Shown piece by piece: positions 31,440 to 50,870 of a stretch of 64,000 bases of DNA; position 1 is the stretch's first letter; every line of letters begins with the position of its first letter. This DNA is from Whitmania pigra (taxonomy: Eukaryota; Annelida; Clitellata; Hirudinida; Haemopidae). The stretch is taken from contig JAJTWR010000332.1 of the NCBI GenBank assembly GCA_021613335.1, positions 2,219,001 to 2,283,000 on the forward strand, in the 5' to 3' direction. A program made the position numbers and the translations under genes. The notes under the pieces were generated by a model that searched no databases, was not told the origin of the DNA, and saw nothing but the letters and a program-made list of their open reading frames with translations.

Positions 31440-31503
31440 TTACATCCCCTTATGACGTCATCACATCCCCTTATGACGTCATCACATCCCCTTATGACGT
31501 CAT
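31440..31503. promoter_or_regulatory. Three tandem perfect CRE palindromes (TGACGTCA), 21-bp period
   Basis: The unit catccccttatgacgtcat recurs three times. The palindrome TGACGTCA, the consensus site for CREB/ATF bZIP factors, falls at 31453-31460, 31474-31481 and 31495-31502. A 21-bp period is two turns of B-DNA, so all sites would face the same side. The array lies about 1.1 kb upstream of the first recognised exon of the GPCR gene. Use as an enhancer is inference. It could also be a chance minisatellite. Confidence 0.6.
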
Positions 31504-31945
31504 GTTCAACAACACCCACTCGCCGGATGAACTCACCTGCCAAGTTTTTTATTTTGAAACGAGAGTAGGTCAATGATTTCATGAAATTTATTTTTAGTCG
31601 CCAATACAAATTATAGATGGATCTGACAATAAACACATTATTTATTTCTTTAACAAATTATTTAAAACTAATTAATTAACTAATCCCAATAGGAAAATTG
31701 AATATTTTTAGAGTAATATTCTAAAATATTCACTTTAAACAATTTGTTATTCATGATTTATTCCAATGATATTCCCATCAACAAGCAGATTTTAATGACA
31801 ATTCAGTTAATGAATGGATTTTTTTGCAAAATATAAAAAATTCGATAAAATAATAAATTATATACGACTCATGTTTGCGCCGCATTAATAACGAATTAAT
31901 ACTGCATTCACTTAATGTAAGTTCAATGCATTAATTTAGTTTCCT

Positions 31946-32260
31946 GAAATGATTTTCATGAAATATTAATTGAAAAGATGATATTTTCAAAGTAATTCGC
32001 GTGAGAATAAATTTTAATTTTGAAATCAACTTGATCCTCTGAATTTATCAAATCGTTTGATGAAACAACAATCGAGATTTTAATAGAATTTAATTTTAAT
32101 AGAAATGATTTTCATGAAATATTAATTGAAAATTTATGTGATATTTTCGAAGTAATTCGCGTAACGAATAAATTTTAATTTTTAAATCAAGATGATCCTC
32201 TGGATTTATCAAATCGTTTGATCGAGCAAGAATAGAGATTTTATTAAAATCATTTTAATA
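31946..32260. repeat. ~156-bp imperfect tandem duplication
   Basis: Copy 1 starts at 31946 and copy 2 at 32102. They share gaaatgattttcatgaaat, gtaattcgcgt, tgatcctctg and tttatcaaatcgtttgat in the same order, with scattered substitutions and small indels. The duplication ends about 360 bases before the first recognised GPCR exon. Confidence 0.85.
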
Positions 32261-32618
32261 AGATTTTCGTTTTCTAAAAATAGGACAACATTTTTTAGGG
32301 GAATTTCTTGCCTCATTTTATTACAAAATTTACTTCGCCTTAGACTTTGAATGATTTATTATTAAAACAAGTTATGTTTTCGTTATTTAAATATTTTGAC
32401 CAAATATTTCATTAAGATCATTTAAGATATTAAACATTATTCGTTGAAACTAAAACAAAAACATCAAAAAAATAAGAACAGTTAAGTTGATGACAAATGA
32501 TTTAATTATTCATTGGTTCACATTAATATGTCATATTATTTAATTAGTTGCATATTAATGAAATGCTACTTGGTATTCAACGATTTAAATAACGTAATCA
32601 TTAACATCCTTATAATAG

Positions 32619-39993
<7,375 letters not shown>

Positions 39994-40552
39994 GTTTTCG
40001 TTTGTTACTATGTAGTTCTTTGTTTCTTCAATCACTTCATTTTATCGATCACAACTTTTCGCGGTAAGAATTACAACAGATTTCTAGTTTCTTAAAATGC
40101 ATTTTTGCTATTTAATTTTGAGATTTTTATTTTAGATTTTTAGAAATTTAGATTTGAGATTATATTTTATATTTAAATTTTTAAAGCATCATTAAAACGT
40201 ATCTTTAATTTATGCATGCAACTGCATGCATTATTATTATCATCATCAACATTTAATAACAATGCCCTGGAACGATATTTATACATTCTTTTGTAAACAT
40301 TTTCTTGATAATTTGATAATTTAATTAATTGTAATGGACATAAAATAAAATAATGAGCTGAAGTGGAAAAAATGTCCATCACAAGGGAGGTATACACCAA
40401 GTTAGCAGCTCTTACGAAGATTAACTGATGTTTTGTTAAACTGATCATTATTGATATCACATTATTTTATGTTATTTATCATTTTTATTATTTATCATTG
40501 TTAATATCAATAACATTAACTTAATTACTAGTTCATTCGTACATTCATTCAG

Positions 40553-40684
40553 AAGGAGCATCCGGTTGTTGACCAGGAGCCAAAGAATGTTCTTGTTGAT
40601 GATGTGGAATTCCTTGTTGTTCCAAAGGATACGAGCAGCAAGAGCAATCAAGTTGTTGTTATTCGCATGGAAAAAAGTTATTGA
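40553..40684 (+). CDS. Candidate last exon of the GPCR (cytoplasmic tail)
   Basis: A cattcag acceptor precedes 40553. Phase 0 reading gives 43 codons (KEHPVVDQEPKNVLVDDV..., ...IRMEKSY) to TGA 40682-40684. The phase fits the AAG|GTTTTC donor after 39993. No homology supports it. The alternative is that exon 3 reads on to the stop at 40093-40095. Confidence 0.3.
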   Translation, partial: KEHPVVDQEPKNVLVDDVEFLVVPKDTSSKSNQVVVIRMEKSY

Positions 40685-40852
40685 TGGAACACCTGGTGAA
40701 CCTTTACCTGTACTGCCATTGCAGGTTCCACTGATGATACTTCTAATGGATGACCTAGGTAATAGGCTGGTTTTATAGAAATTTAAAAATCGTTTAACGA
40801 AAAGTGATGATTTTGTTGGAGATGATGATGATGATAAACAAAAAGCTTTTTT

Positions 40853-41335
<483 letters not shown>

Positions 41336-42266
41336 GTATTTATATTTATAAACATAAGCATCAGGGTATGTTAGATCATTTATAAAATTATAAAATCGAT
41401 ATGGCGCCACCCTCTGGCAGAGGCGATGCAAACTTGGTTTCGACACGTAACTACTGTTTGCTTTTACCTTCGTCCGCAGAAACACAACCCTCTTAGACAA
41501 CTTGCACGCCATATGAAATATGTAAATATGTAAATATTATGATGCATTCTCAATAACCAGACTATATGTGAAATAATTTTATTTTGAAGATATTATTATG
41601 CAATCTCAATAACCAGACAATTTCATGGCTTAAGTTATTAAGTGTCGCAATTTATCTTAACTAGTTATTTTATTAAGGCACGGTAATAAATGATTTCATT
41701 AATAATTAATAAATTTATAACTTACTTTATTGCTATAACATTAATTAAAACAGCATTTATCAGCATAATTCCACAATTATTTAAAAACAAAGTTTTAACA
41801 GATAAAAAAATGCAAAAGGAAGCACTCAGTAGATTGAATGAAAATTGAAAATTAGTTTTCATCATCGAAGTCAATGTTGTATATAATTATATCTCTTATT
41901 AATCATTACAATTGCCGTCGAAATCAATAGTAAAATTTAAAAGTGTGAAAATTCTCCATTGATTTGGCTTCTAATAATTTGATGCCATCACATTTTAATA
42001 ATATTTATAATAAATAATATTCTGTTAAAAACAATATTAACAGTAGCATAATAAATATTATTTATTATAAATAGCAAATAATGAAACCGAAGAATGGCAT
42101 TTGTTGATGCAAAAGATTTATGAAAAGGATTTACTGTTGAGATGCAATGAATTCATACTTTGAAGAGGAATACCAGGATGTCTAACAGAACGAGACAATC
42201 TACTGAAAATTCACCTGTCTGAGAAGATTTAGATAAGAAGTTGAAAACTTTTAAAAGAAGTTTTTC
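41336..42266. other. Spacer between two opposed ATT arrays
   Basis: About 930 bases of AT-rich DNA with no gene recognised. A 20-base motif, atgcaatctcaataaccaga, occurs twice in near-identical form (41543 and 41599). Confidence 0.45.
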
Positions 42267-43022
<756 letters not shown>

Positions 43023-43670
43023 TACTTGTAAGATAGTAAGTTGTAAGTTAGTTACATAGTTTTAGTTACATCGCTAACGAGTTGAAAAATTAGGATAAAG
43101 TTTTATGTTGTTATCAGTATTAATGCTAAGTGAATGCATTTTATCAGGTCTATTATCTACATGTTGTAGGTACACGCAAAATAAATTCAATTTACGGATA
43201 TGAAAAATATAAAAATAAATTGTTTCAATCTAGGAAACATCCTTGAATGGAACACATGGCGTCCTTAATTTGAAACCAAAAATAATTAAATTGGTTTGCA
43301 GACACGGGGTATTTGTATTTGTATTTGTAGTAGTATGCAGATTGTGAGATGAGCGCACACAAAAGAACATGGAGCGCACAAAAAAATCCATCAAACAGTT
43401 GCATCTACACTTGTTTTGTTAATTTTCATTTATTTTAGTTAATTGATTGTGGTTTTCCATCCAAGAGAATATATTTTTTACCAATTGACACTCGTTCATC
43501 ATTTTTTAGTTGCGCTGGTTTGACTGAAGTTTCCTGGAGTGAGAATGTTAGCCACAAGATTGTAAGAGGTTGCTAATGTGGATAATAGTAATTTAATAAT
43601 AAGTGATGTTTTAACATGTAGCTCATTGGGTCTCTTGTTCAATTTCTTAGCTTGCTTATATATGGCGTGC
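43023..43670. other. AT-rich intergenic DNA
   Basis: No gene or repeat family is recognised apart from a short (tttgta)n run near 43312. Confidence 0.4.
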
Positions 43671-43815
43671 TGGTTGGCCGAATGGGTTACGTGCCTGCAT
43701 ACGGAGGTAATGGAAACAGTCGTAATGTGTCATGTTCGAAACCCAGCCCACACTGCCACAAGCGCCTTTGGGAAGGAGCGCTATACAAATGAAGTACAAT
43801 TACAATTATATTAAA
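43671..43815 (+). mobile_element. tRNA-derived SINE, best-preserved copy
   Basis: The tRNA-like head has box A TTGGCCGAATGGG (43674) and box B GTTCGAAACCC (43734-43744), spaced as in a Pol III internal promoter. The 3' domain CACTGCCACAAGCGCCTTTGGGAAGGAGCGCTATACAAATG is shared with the copy at 29088-29210. A loose (ATTACA)-type tail follows. It is not a functional tRNA gene: no anticodon stem or acceptor pairing was found. Confidence 0.75.
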
Positions 43816-44648
43816 CATATATTAAAAGTTTTATAGCGGTATCATAACAAGTTGGAGCACCAAAACTTCGATAATCAGCAGTGGGCACATAATTTTACTC
43901 TACCCTCAAAATAAATATTTAGAAGAAATTTTGTGATCGCAAACTCCAAAAAATTAGACAAGTGAGCATAAATCTAGGGTGGCAAAGTTCATGTAGAATT
44001 CAAGGCCTAGCGACCTTTCAAAGTTCTGCAAAAGTGATTGGTTATCGGCACATGGAAACAACAGGCATAATCGACATAAATGACATAAAAAGTGCACTTT
44101 CTATCTATGTTGGTCTAAAATTAGTTCAAGAACTATGGCTTTTCTTATGCTACCGTAGTATAACTTATTGTGATAATATTATTTTTTTTAAGTTTCTATA
44201 TTTTCAACAAATTAATTTGACATCAAACCTTATCGCGAGTTGTCTTTGTCCTCTGAGTGTACTCAACTATTTCATTTAGTTTAAGACATGGTTTACTTAA
44301 TTCTATTTATTATTTCCTAATGCCGTATTTTCACGAAATAAACACGCGGACGAATTTAACACGCGGACGAATATAACACGCAATTTTTCCAATTTATGTA
44401 AAAAAATCACTTATAAAACACGCAAATGATTATAACACGCACCAATAGACGCCTTTTTTTCTTTTGGCTAAAATAATTTAACATCTAAATTAAAATTATA
44501 TATATTAAAATATTAAATTGAAGCAGTTTCTAATATATAAAACAATCAAATGTAAAAGTTGTAAAAAAATCTTCCGTTGGCTGAGCGGCCGATGCTTGAA
44601 GTGATAAATACAGTGATATATAGATAGAAGTGCTCTTGATTGAAATAT

Positions 44649-44699
44649 AAGTCAAAATCATCTTAGTCACGCAACGGACTATAATCAAATAAATAAATA
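44649..44699 (+). mobile_element. Short retroposon tail insert with 11-bp target duplication
   Basis: The insert, containing gcaacggactataatcaaat and an (AAAT)n tail, is flanked by identical copies of GATTGAAATAT at 44638-44648 and 44700-44710. It matches 27734-27785. This is a strongly 5'-truncated LINE or SINE copy that landed in the pogo-like element. Confidence 0.75.
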
Positions 44700-44714
44700 G
44701 ATTGAAATATCGAC

Positions 44715-45514
44715 GTCGTTAAGAAAGTGGCTGATAAACGTAACTCGTACACCGTTGCCTACAAGCTTCAAGTCATTTCTAGAGCAAAAGACAAAAGTAA
44801 CAGAGCAGCTGCTCGGGAGTTCAACGTTAAGGAAGTGTCGGTTCGCGAATGGAGAAAGAAGGAATGATTGCTTGAGAAACTGAACCTGAGAAAACGTGCA
44901 TGCCTTGGCCAAAATGCGAAATGGCCAAAGTTAGAGTCTGATCTAAAGCTATGGGTCTTGGAACAAAAAAAGAGATAGCTTTTGACATTCCCGCTAGTAA
45001 AAGCATCTGGCGCCAGAACTGTGGCAATAACAACAAGTGGTTACGAACGGACATGTTTCACAGTCACACTTGGATGTTCTGCGGCTGGCACCAAGTCAAA
45101 ACCAATATTGATTTTCAAGAGACAATGCGAAAAATTTTCAGCATGAAGCTCTGGATTCAGAAATGTTCTCAAAAGAGGGGATTCTTTTCAAAGAACTCGC
45201 GGTTGATCATGAATGCAATGACTGCTCATAAAGAGTCAGTTAAGAAGATGCTCAACTTAAGCGGATGTCACATTGCAATCATCCCGGGTGGTCTATCATC
45301 CGAACTGCAACTACAAATCTTTGAGAAATTGACAGATCTGAGAGGGAGGAATGGTGCATCCACTCATGGATGGCACACACACTCTGGACGAGACAGGAAG
45401 ACTTTGTATTCCCAGGTGTGCAAGTGGGTTGCACGAGCATGGGACAAAGTGTCGCCTGATTTGATTCTGAGTGGCTTTAGAAATGCTGGCATTAAGTCTA
45501 CAGGAAAGGAGTAA
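44715..45514 (+). pseudogene. pogo-like transposase (DDE_1 superfamily), broken
   Basis: The first part reads KVADKRNSYTVAYKLQVI...NRAAAREFNVKEVSVREW, a psq/CENP-B type helix-turn-helix, and stops at 44864-44866. A shift then leads into the frame 44951-45514: TDMFHSHTWMFCGWHQVK-like remnants, then HIAIIPGGLSSELQ (the DDE_1 motif normally read as VIPGGLTSKLQPLD) and VCKWVARAWDKVSPDLILSGFRNAGI. At least two stops and one frameshift make it inactive. Confidence 0.78.
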
Positions 45515-45983
45515 AGTGACCACCCGGACTTTGAACTAGCCTGCGATCCGGCAAGAGCCGAAAATGAATATGAAGACTGTTCGACTTTTGACGGATTTGA
45601 AGGCTTAGCTAATGATGAGGAATAATTATTAGTCTTACGATTGATTTTTTGAATGTCTGTTAATAAATTGTTTAAAAACTTCAAAGAGCAATTGACCAAA
45701 ATTGGTCACGAGTCGCTTCGATATTGCGTTCTATCTTCAATTCTTCCTCGAAACTATTTTTATCTTAAGATTTGCATCAACTTTCTACTTTGGAATGCCT
45801 ATTGTTTACGCATAATAATTTGTAAGACAAAAGTGAAGCAATACTTCAAAGGACGGTAACGAACTCGTTAACCAATTCCACGCTGCAACGAGTCCGCTTA
45901 ACAAGTCTCTGTGTCCCATAACTTCCTAAATATGGAAATCACATATTTTAAATGTACAAATCTTAAGAGACATTTTTGAATAT

Positions 45984-46354
45984 TTGAGATCAATTCTTGG
46001 AGTAGATGATGAAGTAAATCAGATGCATCATGCTGTGAGACACAGCTTCAATGGAAAGCATAGCATTGTTGAGATCCAAACCGTACATCAATTATAACAT
46101 GAAATTTCATGAGATTTCAAGGTTAAAGTCTCCCTTTCAAGAACCATAAATGGATCATTGATCTGAGCATGAAATGCAGCTCATGTACAAAAACCTTTAT
46201 AATTGCATTGAAAGAAACAAGGTGTTTTTTAAATAAATTGAGATTAATTCTTGAAGCAAATACTGAAGTTATGCATTTGTACCATGCTCTGGGACACAGC
46301 TTCACTGTGAAGGTATGGCATTGTTGAGGTTCAAACAGTGCATCAACTATAACA
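45984..46354. repeat. Internal direct duplication in the pogo-like element (period ~254 bp)
   Basis: The two copies (45984-46101, 46238-46354) share ttgagatYaattcttg, ccatgctctgRgacacagcttca-type sequence, gcattgttgagRt and catcaaYtataac, in order, with clear divergence. It does not extend an open frame. Confidence 0.75.
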
Positions 46355-47243
46355 TAAAAGTGTGGCCAAAAGCTGCATATAATTTATACCATCCAATGGG
46401 CTTCATGATTTTCTCTTATAGCAATGTAGAAAATCAAGTGACTCATTACCAGAGAAAGCCAAAGCAGTGGTGGTAATTCATTACAATTACCAATTTGAAT
46501 CTTCATAATGAGTTCCAAGAGAATGGGCAAAGACTTCCATTTTGTTTTCCAATAAAGACTGCAAAAGACTGATAACTGACACTATTACAAAGATTGTATC
46601 TATTTTGTTCCATGCTTTTGAGAAGTGTTCAAAGAGTTTTTATAGCAAGACCATTAAGAGATTGAAGACATTTGCTACAATAAGTCCATGCATGTGATGT
46701 TTGACTATTAAAATATTAAACAGCACCAACCAAAGCTGTCTGAACCACCAGTGCTGAAAAAGACATTGTCACACAAACTGAAAACATTAGCTCCAATTAT
46801 AATTATGAGTAACAAAGAGTTGAAAAATTAGGATGAAAATTCATAAAATAGTACAACGCCCTACAAGTTTCCTATAGTTACCATCAATTAATTTATGTCA
46901 AATTCAAGCTGACGTCATAAATTCGAGAGCTGGACAATGCAATGATTAGCGTGAATGTTTTGTCACATGCTTCTGTAAGCATATATCGAAAGTTCTCAAT
47001 GCAATGCACTAACGCCCAATCAATTATAAACTATTATTTAAAATTAAAAATATAGTCTAAAGCTTTTACAAAAACAATCAACAGTCTGTGCTATCATTTA
47101 AATGTTTTTATTTTTTGTTGGTCAGAAATCAAATTCATGTAAATTTAATCTAGCATAACACGCATACGATTATAGCGCGCATAGGGGGGTGCGTGGTAAG
47201 TAAAATCGAACATAACACGCGTGTAATATGGGTGAAAATACGG

Positions 47244-47989
47244 TAATAAAGTTTACTACTAATAATAATACTTTTTTTTTAAATTACTTTGGTTTACCTG
47301 AGACAAATAAATTTGAGCATTAAACAATCAATTAATGCATTCTGGGCAATGAGTAAGGATAAATTAGTAATGTACTTATACAAGTACTTGTTCTTAATAC
47401 AAGGTACTTATACTTGGACCTACACTTGAGTACTTGGTCCCATGTCTGTTAGTTTGATAAAAGATATTGCGACTTGAGCCAAACTTATTTGCGTTTCGAT
47501 TACGTTTTTTTATCATCAATGAGAAGTTTTATAACAATGTCAATGTCAGCAATATTTGAAACAAATAATGTTAGTTCTCGTAATGACAGTCTTCGAATAA
47601 AAGTAAATTCATTCTTTTTCAGCCATATCTGATTCCTAATTAAAATCAATCCGATTAATTCCGAAAATTGATAAACCAACTGACTCAAATGATTTATTAT
47701 AATAAATAATTATCAATGCTAATTACAACTTGACTGCAGTGATATGCAATGTTCAACTAGTTGACTTCCATTGCAGTCGAGACCATTCAAACAATCCCAT
47801 GAAACTACTTGTTGCCATCTGTAATTACAGTCAGAACGGACACCATGATGACATCCCATTATTTCGTGACAACTCGCCAAACAAAAATTTGATTGCGGGG
47901 AAATTTTAGCATGATGTGTAACCATATTGTTGTGATTATCTCATAAAATTTCGTCAAAATATTTAAACAATCGACTAAAAATTACTAAA
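47244..47989. other. AT-rich intergenic DNA
   Basis: No gene is recognised. Confidence 0.35.
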
Positions 47990-48682
47990 ATATCGTGTTT
48001 AAAAAATTTAAATAATAATAATTGTTACCATTAATAACTTTAAATAATCTGTTGTCCAGTGATTTTATTAAGATTTTTATAAATTTTCCATCCAGCTTTT
48101 TCTATGCACTCCTAATGACATTTTCCAGGTAATATTTGGAGTGGAACATCCTTCCATTGTTGTAAACCATTGTTGACAACATCATCCAGTTTTCTGCTAG
48201 ATTTAAGTCTGGCGAACACTCTGGCCTACCCGTGACTTTCAATTTCTCTGAAGTGTGTCGACTGAACCCTTGTTTTCCTGGAAAATAAAATTTCCTCCAT
48301 AATAAGCTTCCTCAAAAAACAAGAGATGATTTACTAAAGCTTTGATGACGTCCCTGACAGAGAAGAAACCCTCATAAAACATGAGATGACCTTTTTTGCG
48401 TCTAAAGTCAGGGGCCATTGTCCTCCCTTTTCCGGCCTTCCAAATTGGTGTAAATGTAAATTAAAAATTAAAAAAATATAAACTACATTCAAAATTATAG
48501 AATTTAAATTTAATGACTTTTTTGCCACTGTTTCTCAGATATGACCTTGTCAAAACATGGTACTTTGTTGCCGATAGCAATCCGCAGGTCTGTCTGTGGA
48601 TTCATGCGATTTCTAGATTTTGTCTTTATTCATAAAAAAGAACTGTCTGTAGACTTGTTGTCGCAAATGAGATGAGGACTAG

Positions 48683-50147
48683 CAGTGTTGTGCAGTATCG
48701 AATTACATGTAATTCGTTACTGTAATTAATTACATTTTTTGGTAAATTTTACTTGTAACAGTTACAAAAAAAATTTTTACTTTTACTTGTAACAAATTAC
48801 TATTTTCGGTCATACTTTTAATTCGTTACCTTTTTGGCACAAGACGTTACAAAGTAACATAAATAAATTTTAAATTAGTTTATTTTATTTTAAAATTTTA
48901 TTAAAATTCTAGATTGTTATTCTTTGGTTCGTTCGAAAACTTTCTTCTTTCCGATCATCGCTCATTTGTTATTGTTGTTATCGCCGGTCGTTTTTGTTAA
49001 ATCGGAAATTGTTGATTAGTCACACCGAAGCGTTTTTAATATATAATATTGTATGTATATAATAATATAAGATTTAATATATCGTAGTATGGATTCATTT
49101 GAGGCCAGTTTGAGTGTCGTTAGCGAAGATAAGAGGAACAAGGGTGAAGATGGTCCGTGGCCATATTTGAACAAAATGTTCAGATTTCAATTAAAGGAAA
49201 ATCATATAAATATGCATGCCTACTCTGACAACAGAAAAAAAACTATATGTTCAGCATATGAAGGTTCTTCATCTAACTTGAAGAAGCACGTGGAACGCAT
49301 GCATCCAACAGAAGTTAAGGAATATGGGATATCTGTTGCCAACGGTTGTCAAGCTTCACGAGAAACTGGTAGCCAAAATAGCATCTTCTAATGCAGCAAT
49401 GGTGGACGAGCTGAAAGCATCTCCTTCATCTGATGCTGACAGTGTTGAAGACAGTTTCTTCAATTGCACAAGGTCAACTGATATTCTGATGCAGTATCTT
49501 CAAGACCGATCAGATGACATAAACATTATTTATCCAGTTGAACGCTCCTCTGCCACCTAGTGCAGCTTTTGAACGTTTATTCAGCTATGCTGGTATGAAC
49601 AGCCGACGGACCAAAATGTGTGACAAACTATTCGAGGACTTAGTTATGTTAAAAATTAACAAATGTTTGTGATTGTAATAAATAATAAAAACACCGAAAG
49701 AATGCATTAGTTCAAATGTTATTACTTAAGTGCTGTTAATACTAGCATTTAATACAAATAATTGTTTTAGCGTTAATAGAAACAATTCCTTTTAAATAAT
49801 ACGGAATGATGTATGGGTGACCCGTCATAACAGCCCGGCGACAAAATAGCCCCGACAAAACAGCCCCGTCAAAACAGTTCCGACAAAACAGCCCCGTCAA
49901 TATAGCCCGGTGACAAAACAGCCCAAGACAAAATAGCCCCGACGGGGTGCCTGATGTATGATATGATCACAATAATGGCGGCATCAAAGTTACTTGCAAT
50001 TGTTACTTAAAAGTAACTTTTGGATGCTGTAAATTTTTACTTGAGTAACTTTTTGAGACAATACTCTTACTGATACTTAAGTAGCTTTTTGAGCTATTAC
50101 TTTTACTTGTAACTAATTACCGAAATGAGGTAATTTTTACAACACTG
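48683..50147 (+). mobile_element. Internally deleted hAT element with perfect 8-bp target duplication
   Basis: The termini CAGTGTTGT and ACAACACTG are inverted repeats, flanked by identical AGGACTAG at 48675-48682 and 50148-50155. The left part (49089-49391) encodes a BED-finger region: GPWPYLNKMFRF, then SSSNLKKHVERMHP, with the cysteine pair lost. The right part (49540-49672) encodes the dimerisation tail LPPSAAFERLFSYAGM...RRTKMCDKLFEDLVMLKINK. The catalytic middle is missing, so the copy is non-autonomous. Confidence 0.87.
49821..49946. repeat. Minisatellite of 14-17-bp units (acaaaacagccccgtca)
   Basis: About eight imperfect units built on acaaaacagccccg alternate with aaatagcccgg variants. 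Related units occur at 18583-18655 and 28663-28720. It sits inside the hAT element 48683-50147, near its right end. Confidence 0.8.
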
Positions 50148-50870
50148 AGGACTAGTGCTTTTCAGAAAGTCTTGGAAACTTATTCATTGCTGAACACCTC
50201 CATTGTCTCGTTTTTAAACTGCATTTCATGAGCATAATTTCTCTGCAGTTCAGTAAGATCTTCATCATCGGAAATATTATCCAAATTGTAAGAATGTGGA
50301 TCCATTCTTTTGGAATTTTCAACTTTCCAGCTGCAAACTAACTAACTAGGTAAGCTAAGAAAGAGTCGTTGTCTTTTTCCCTGCTGGTTAAGTTTCACAT
50401 CCCCTGGTTGTAAACCCATGTTGTAGAGCAGGGTTTTGACCCATTCCACTCTAGCCAACACGTGACGGTTTTAAGAGCTGGAGTCTTTAATTTTTTCACA
50501 TAATAATATGCCACTAGATCTCAAATAACTTAACACCGTACTTTTACAAATTCTTAAAATAAGTTCCTTTTTAATTTGATTTGCTGAAAATTTACCTGTA
50601 AAAGCCTTTCTTACGAGTTGTTTCTACTGATGATTGGTCAGGTTTTTGGTCCTTCATGAATATTTTTTGTTCCACATTTCTCAGGAGTTTTTAAATATTT
50701 CCAGACGACAGTCTTGCATCGATTGAGCTCTTTGGCAATTTCCCTGAACGAATAATTTGCTCGTCTGAAGGTTTCAATTTGCCTCCTCAGACAACATTTT
50801 CTCTCCAACCATGTATAGAGCAATTTTATATACTTCAAATTAGTCTGTAACTTTGTATGTGTTTATATAT

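Larger units (their letters stand above)
44333..47243 (+). mobile_element. Decayed pogo/Tigger-like DNA transposon, 2.9 kb
   Basis: The termini CCGTATTTTCAC (44333-44344) and GTGAAAATACGG (47232-47243) are perfect inverted repeats. TA follows on the right; TG on the left is a mutated TA duplication. The ends carry clusters of the motif (R)tAACACGC, characteristic of this group. Inside is a broken transposase (44715-45514). Bases 45984-46101 and 46238-46354 are an internal direct duplication. A 51-bp retroposon fragment is inserted at 44649-44699. Confidence 0.82.
47990..50870 (-). mobile_element. Decayed Tc1-like element, split by a hAT insertion
   Basis: On the minus strand from 50838 the HTH reads QIETFRRANYSFREIAKELN, then VVWKYLKTPEKCG. 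Below 50640 come RKAFTGKFSANQIK-like and RVEWVKTLLYN segments. After a gap occupied by the hAT element 48683-50147, the 3' part shows NFIFQENKGSVDT (FQQDNAPxHT position) and RPECSPDLNLAENWMML (the CSPDLNPIEN motif with the catalytic acidic residue). Stops and frameshifts abound. Element ends and TA duplications were not located. Confidence 0.75.

Noticed and set aside
31436..31503. CRISPR-like array (three 21-bp repeats)
   Set aside because: The repeats are contiguous without spacers, in an animal genome; it is a minisatellite of CRE sites.
43671..43815. A functional tRNA gene
   Set aside because: Box A and B are present, but acceptor and anticodon stems do not pair and a SINE 3' domain follows.
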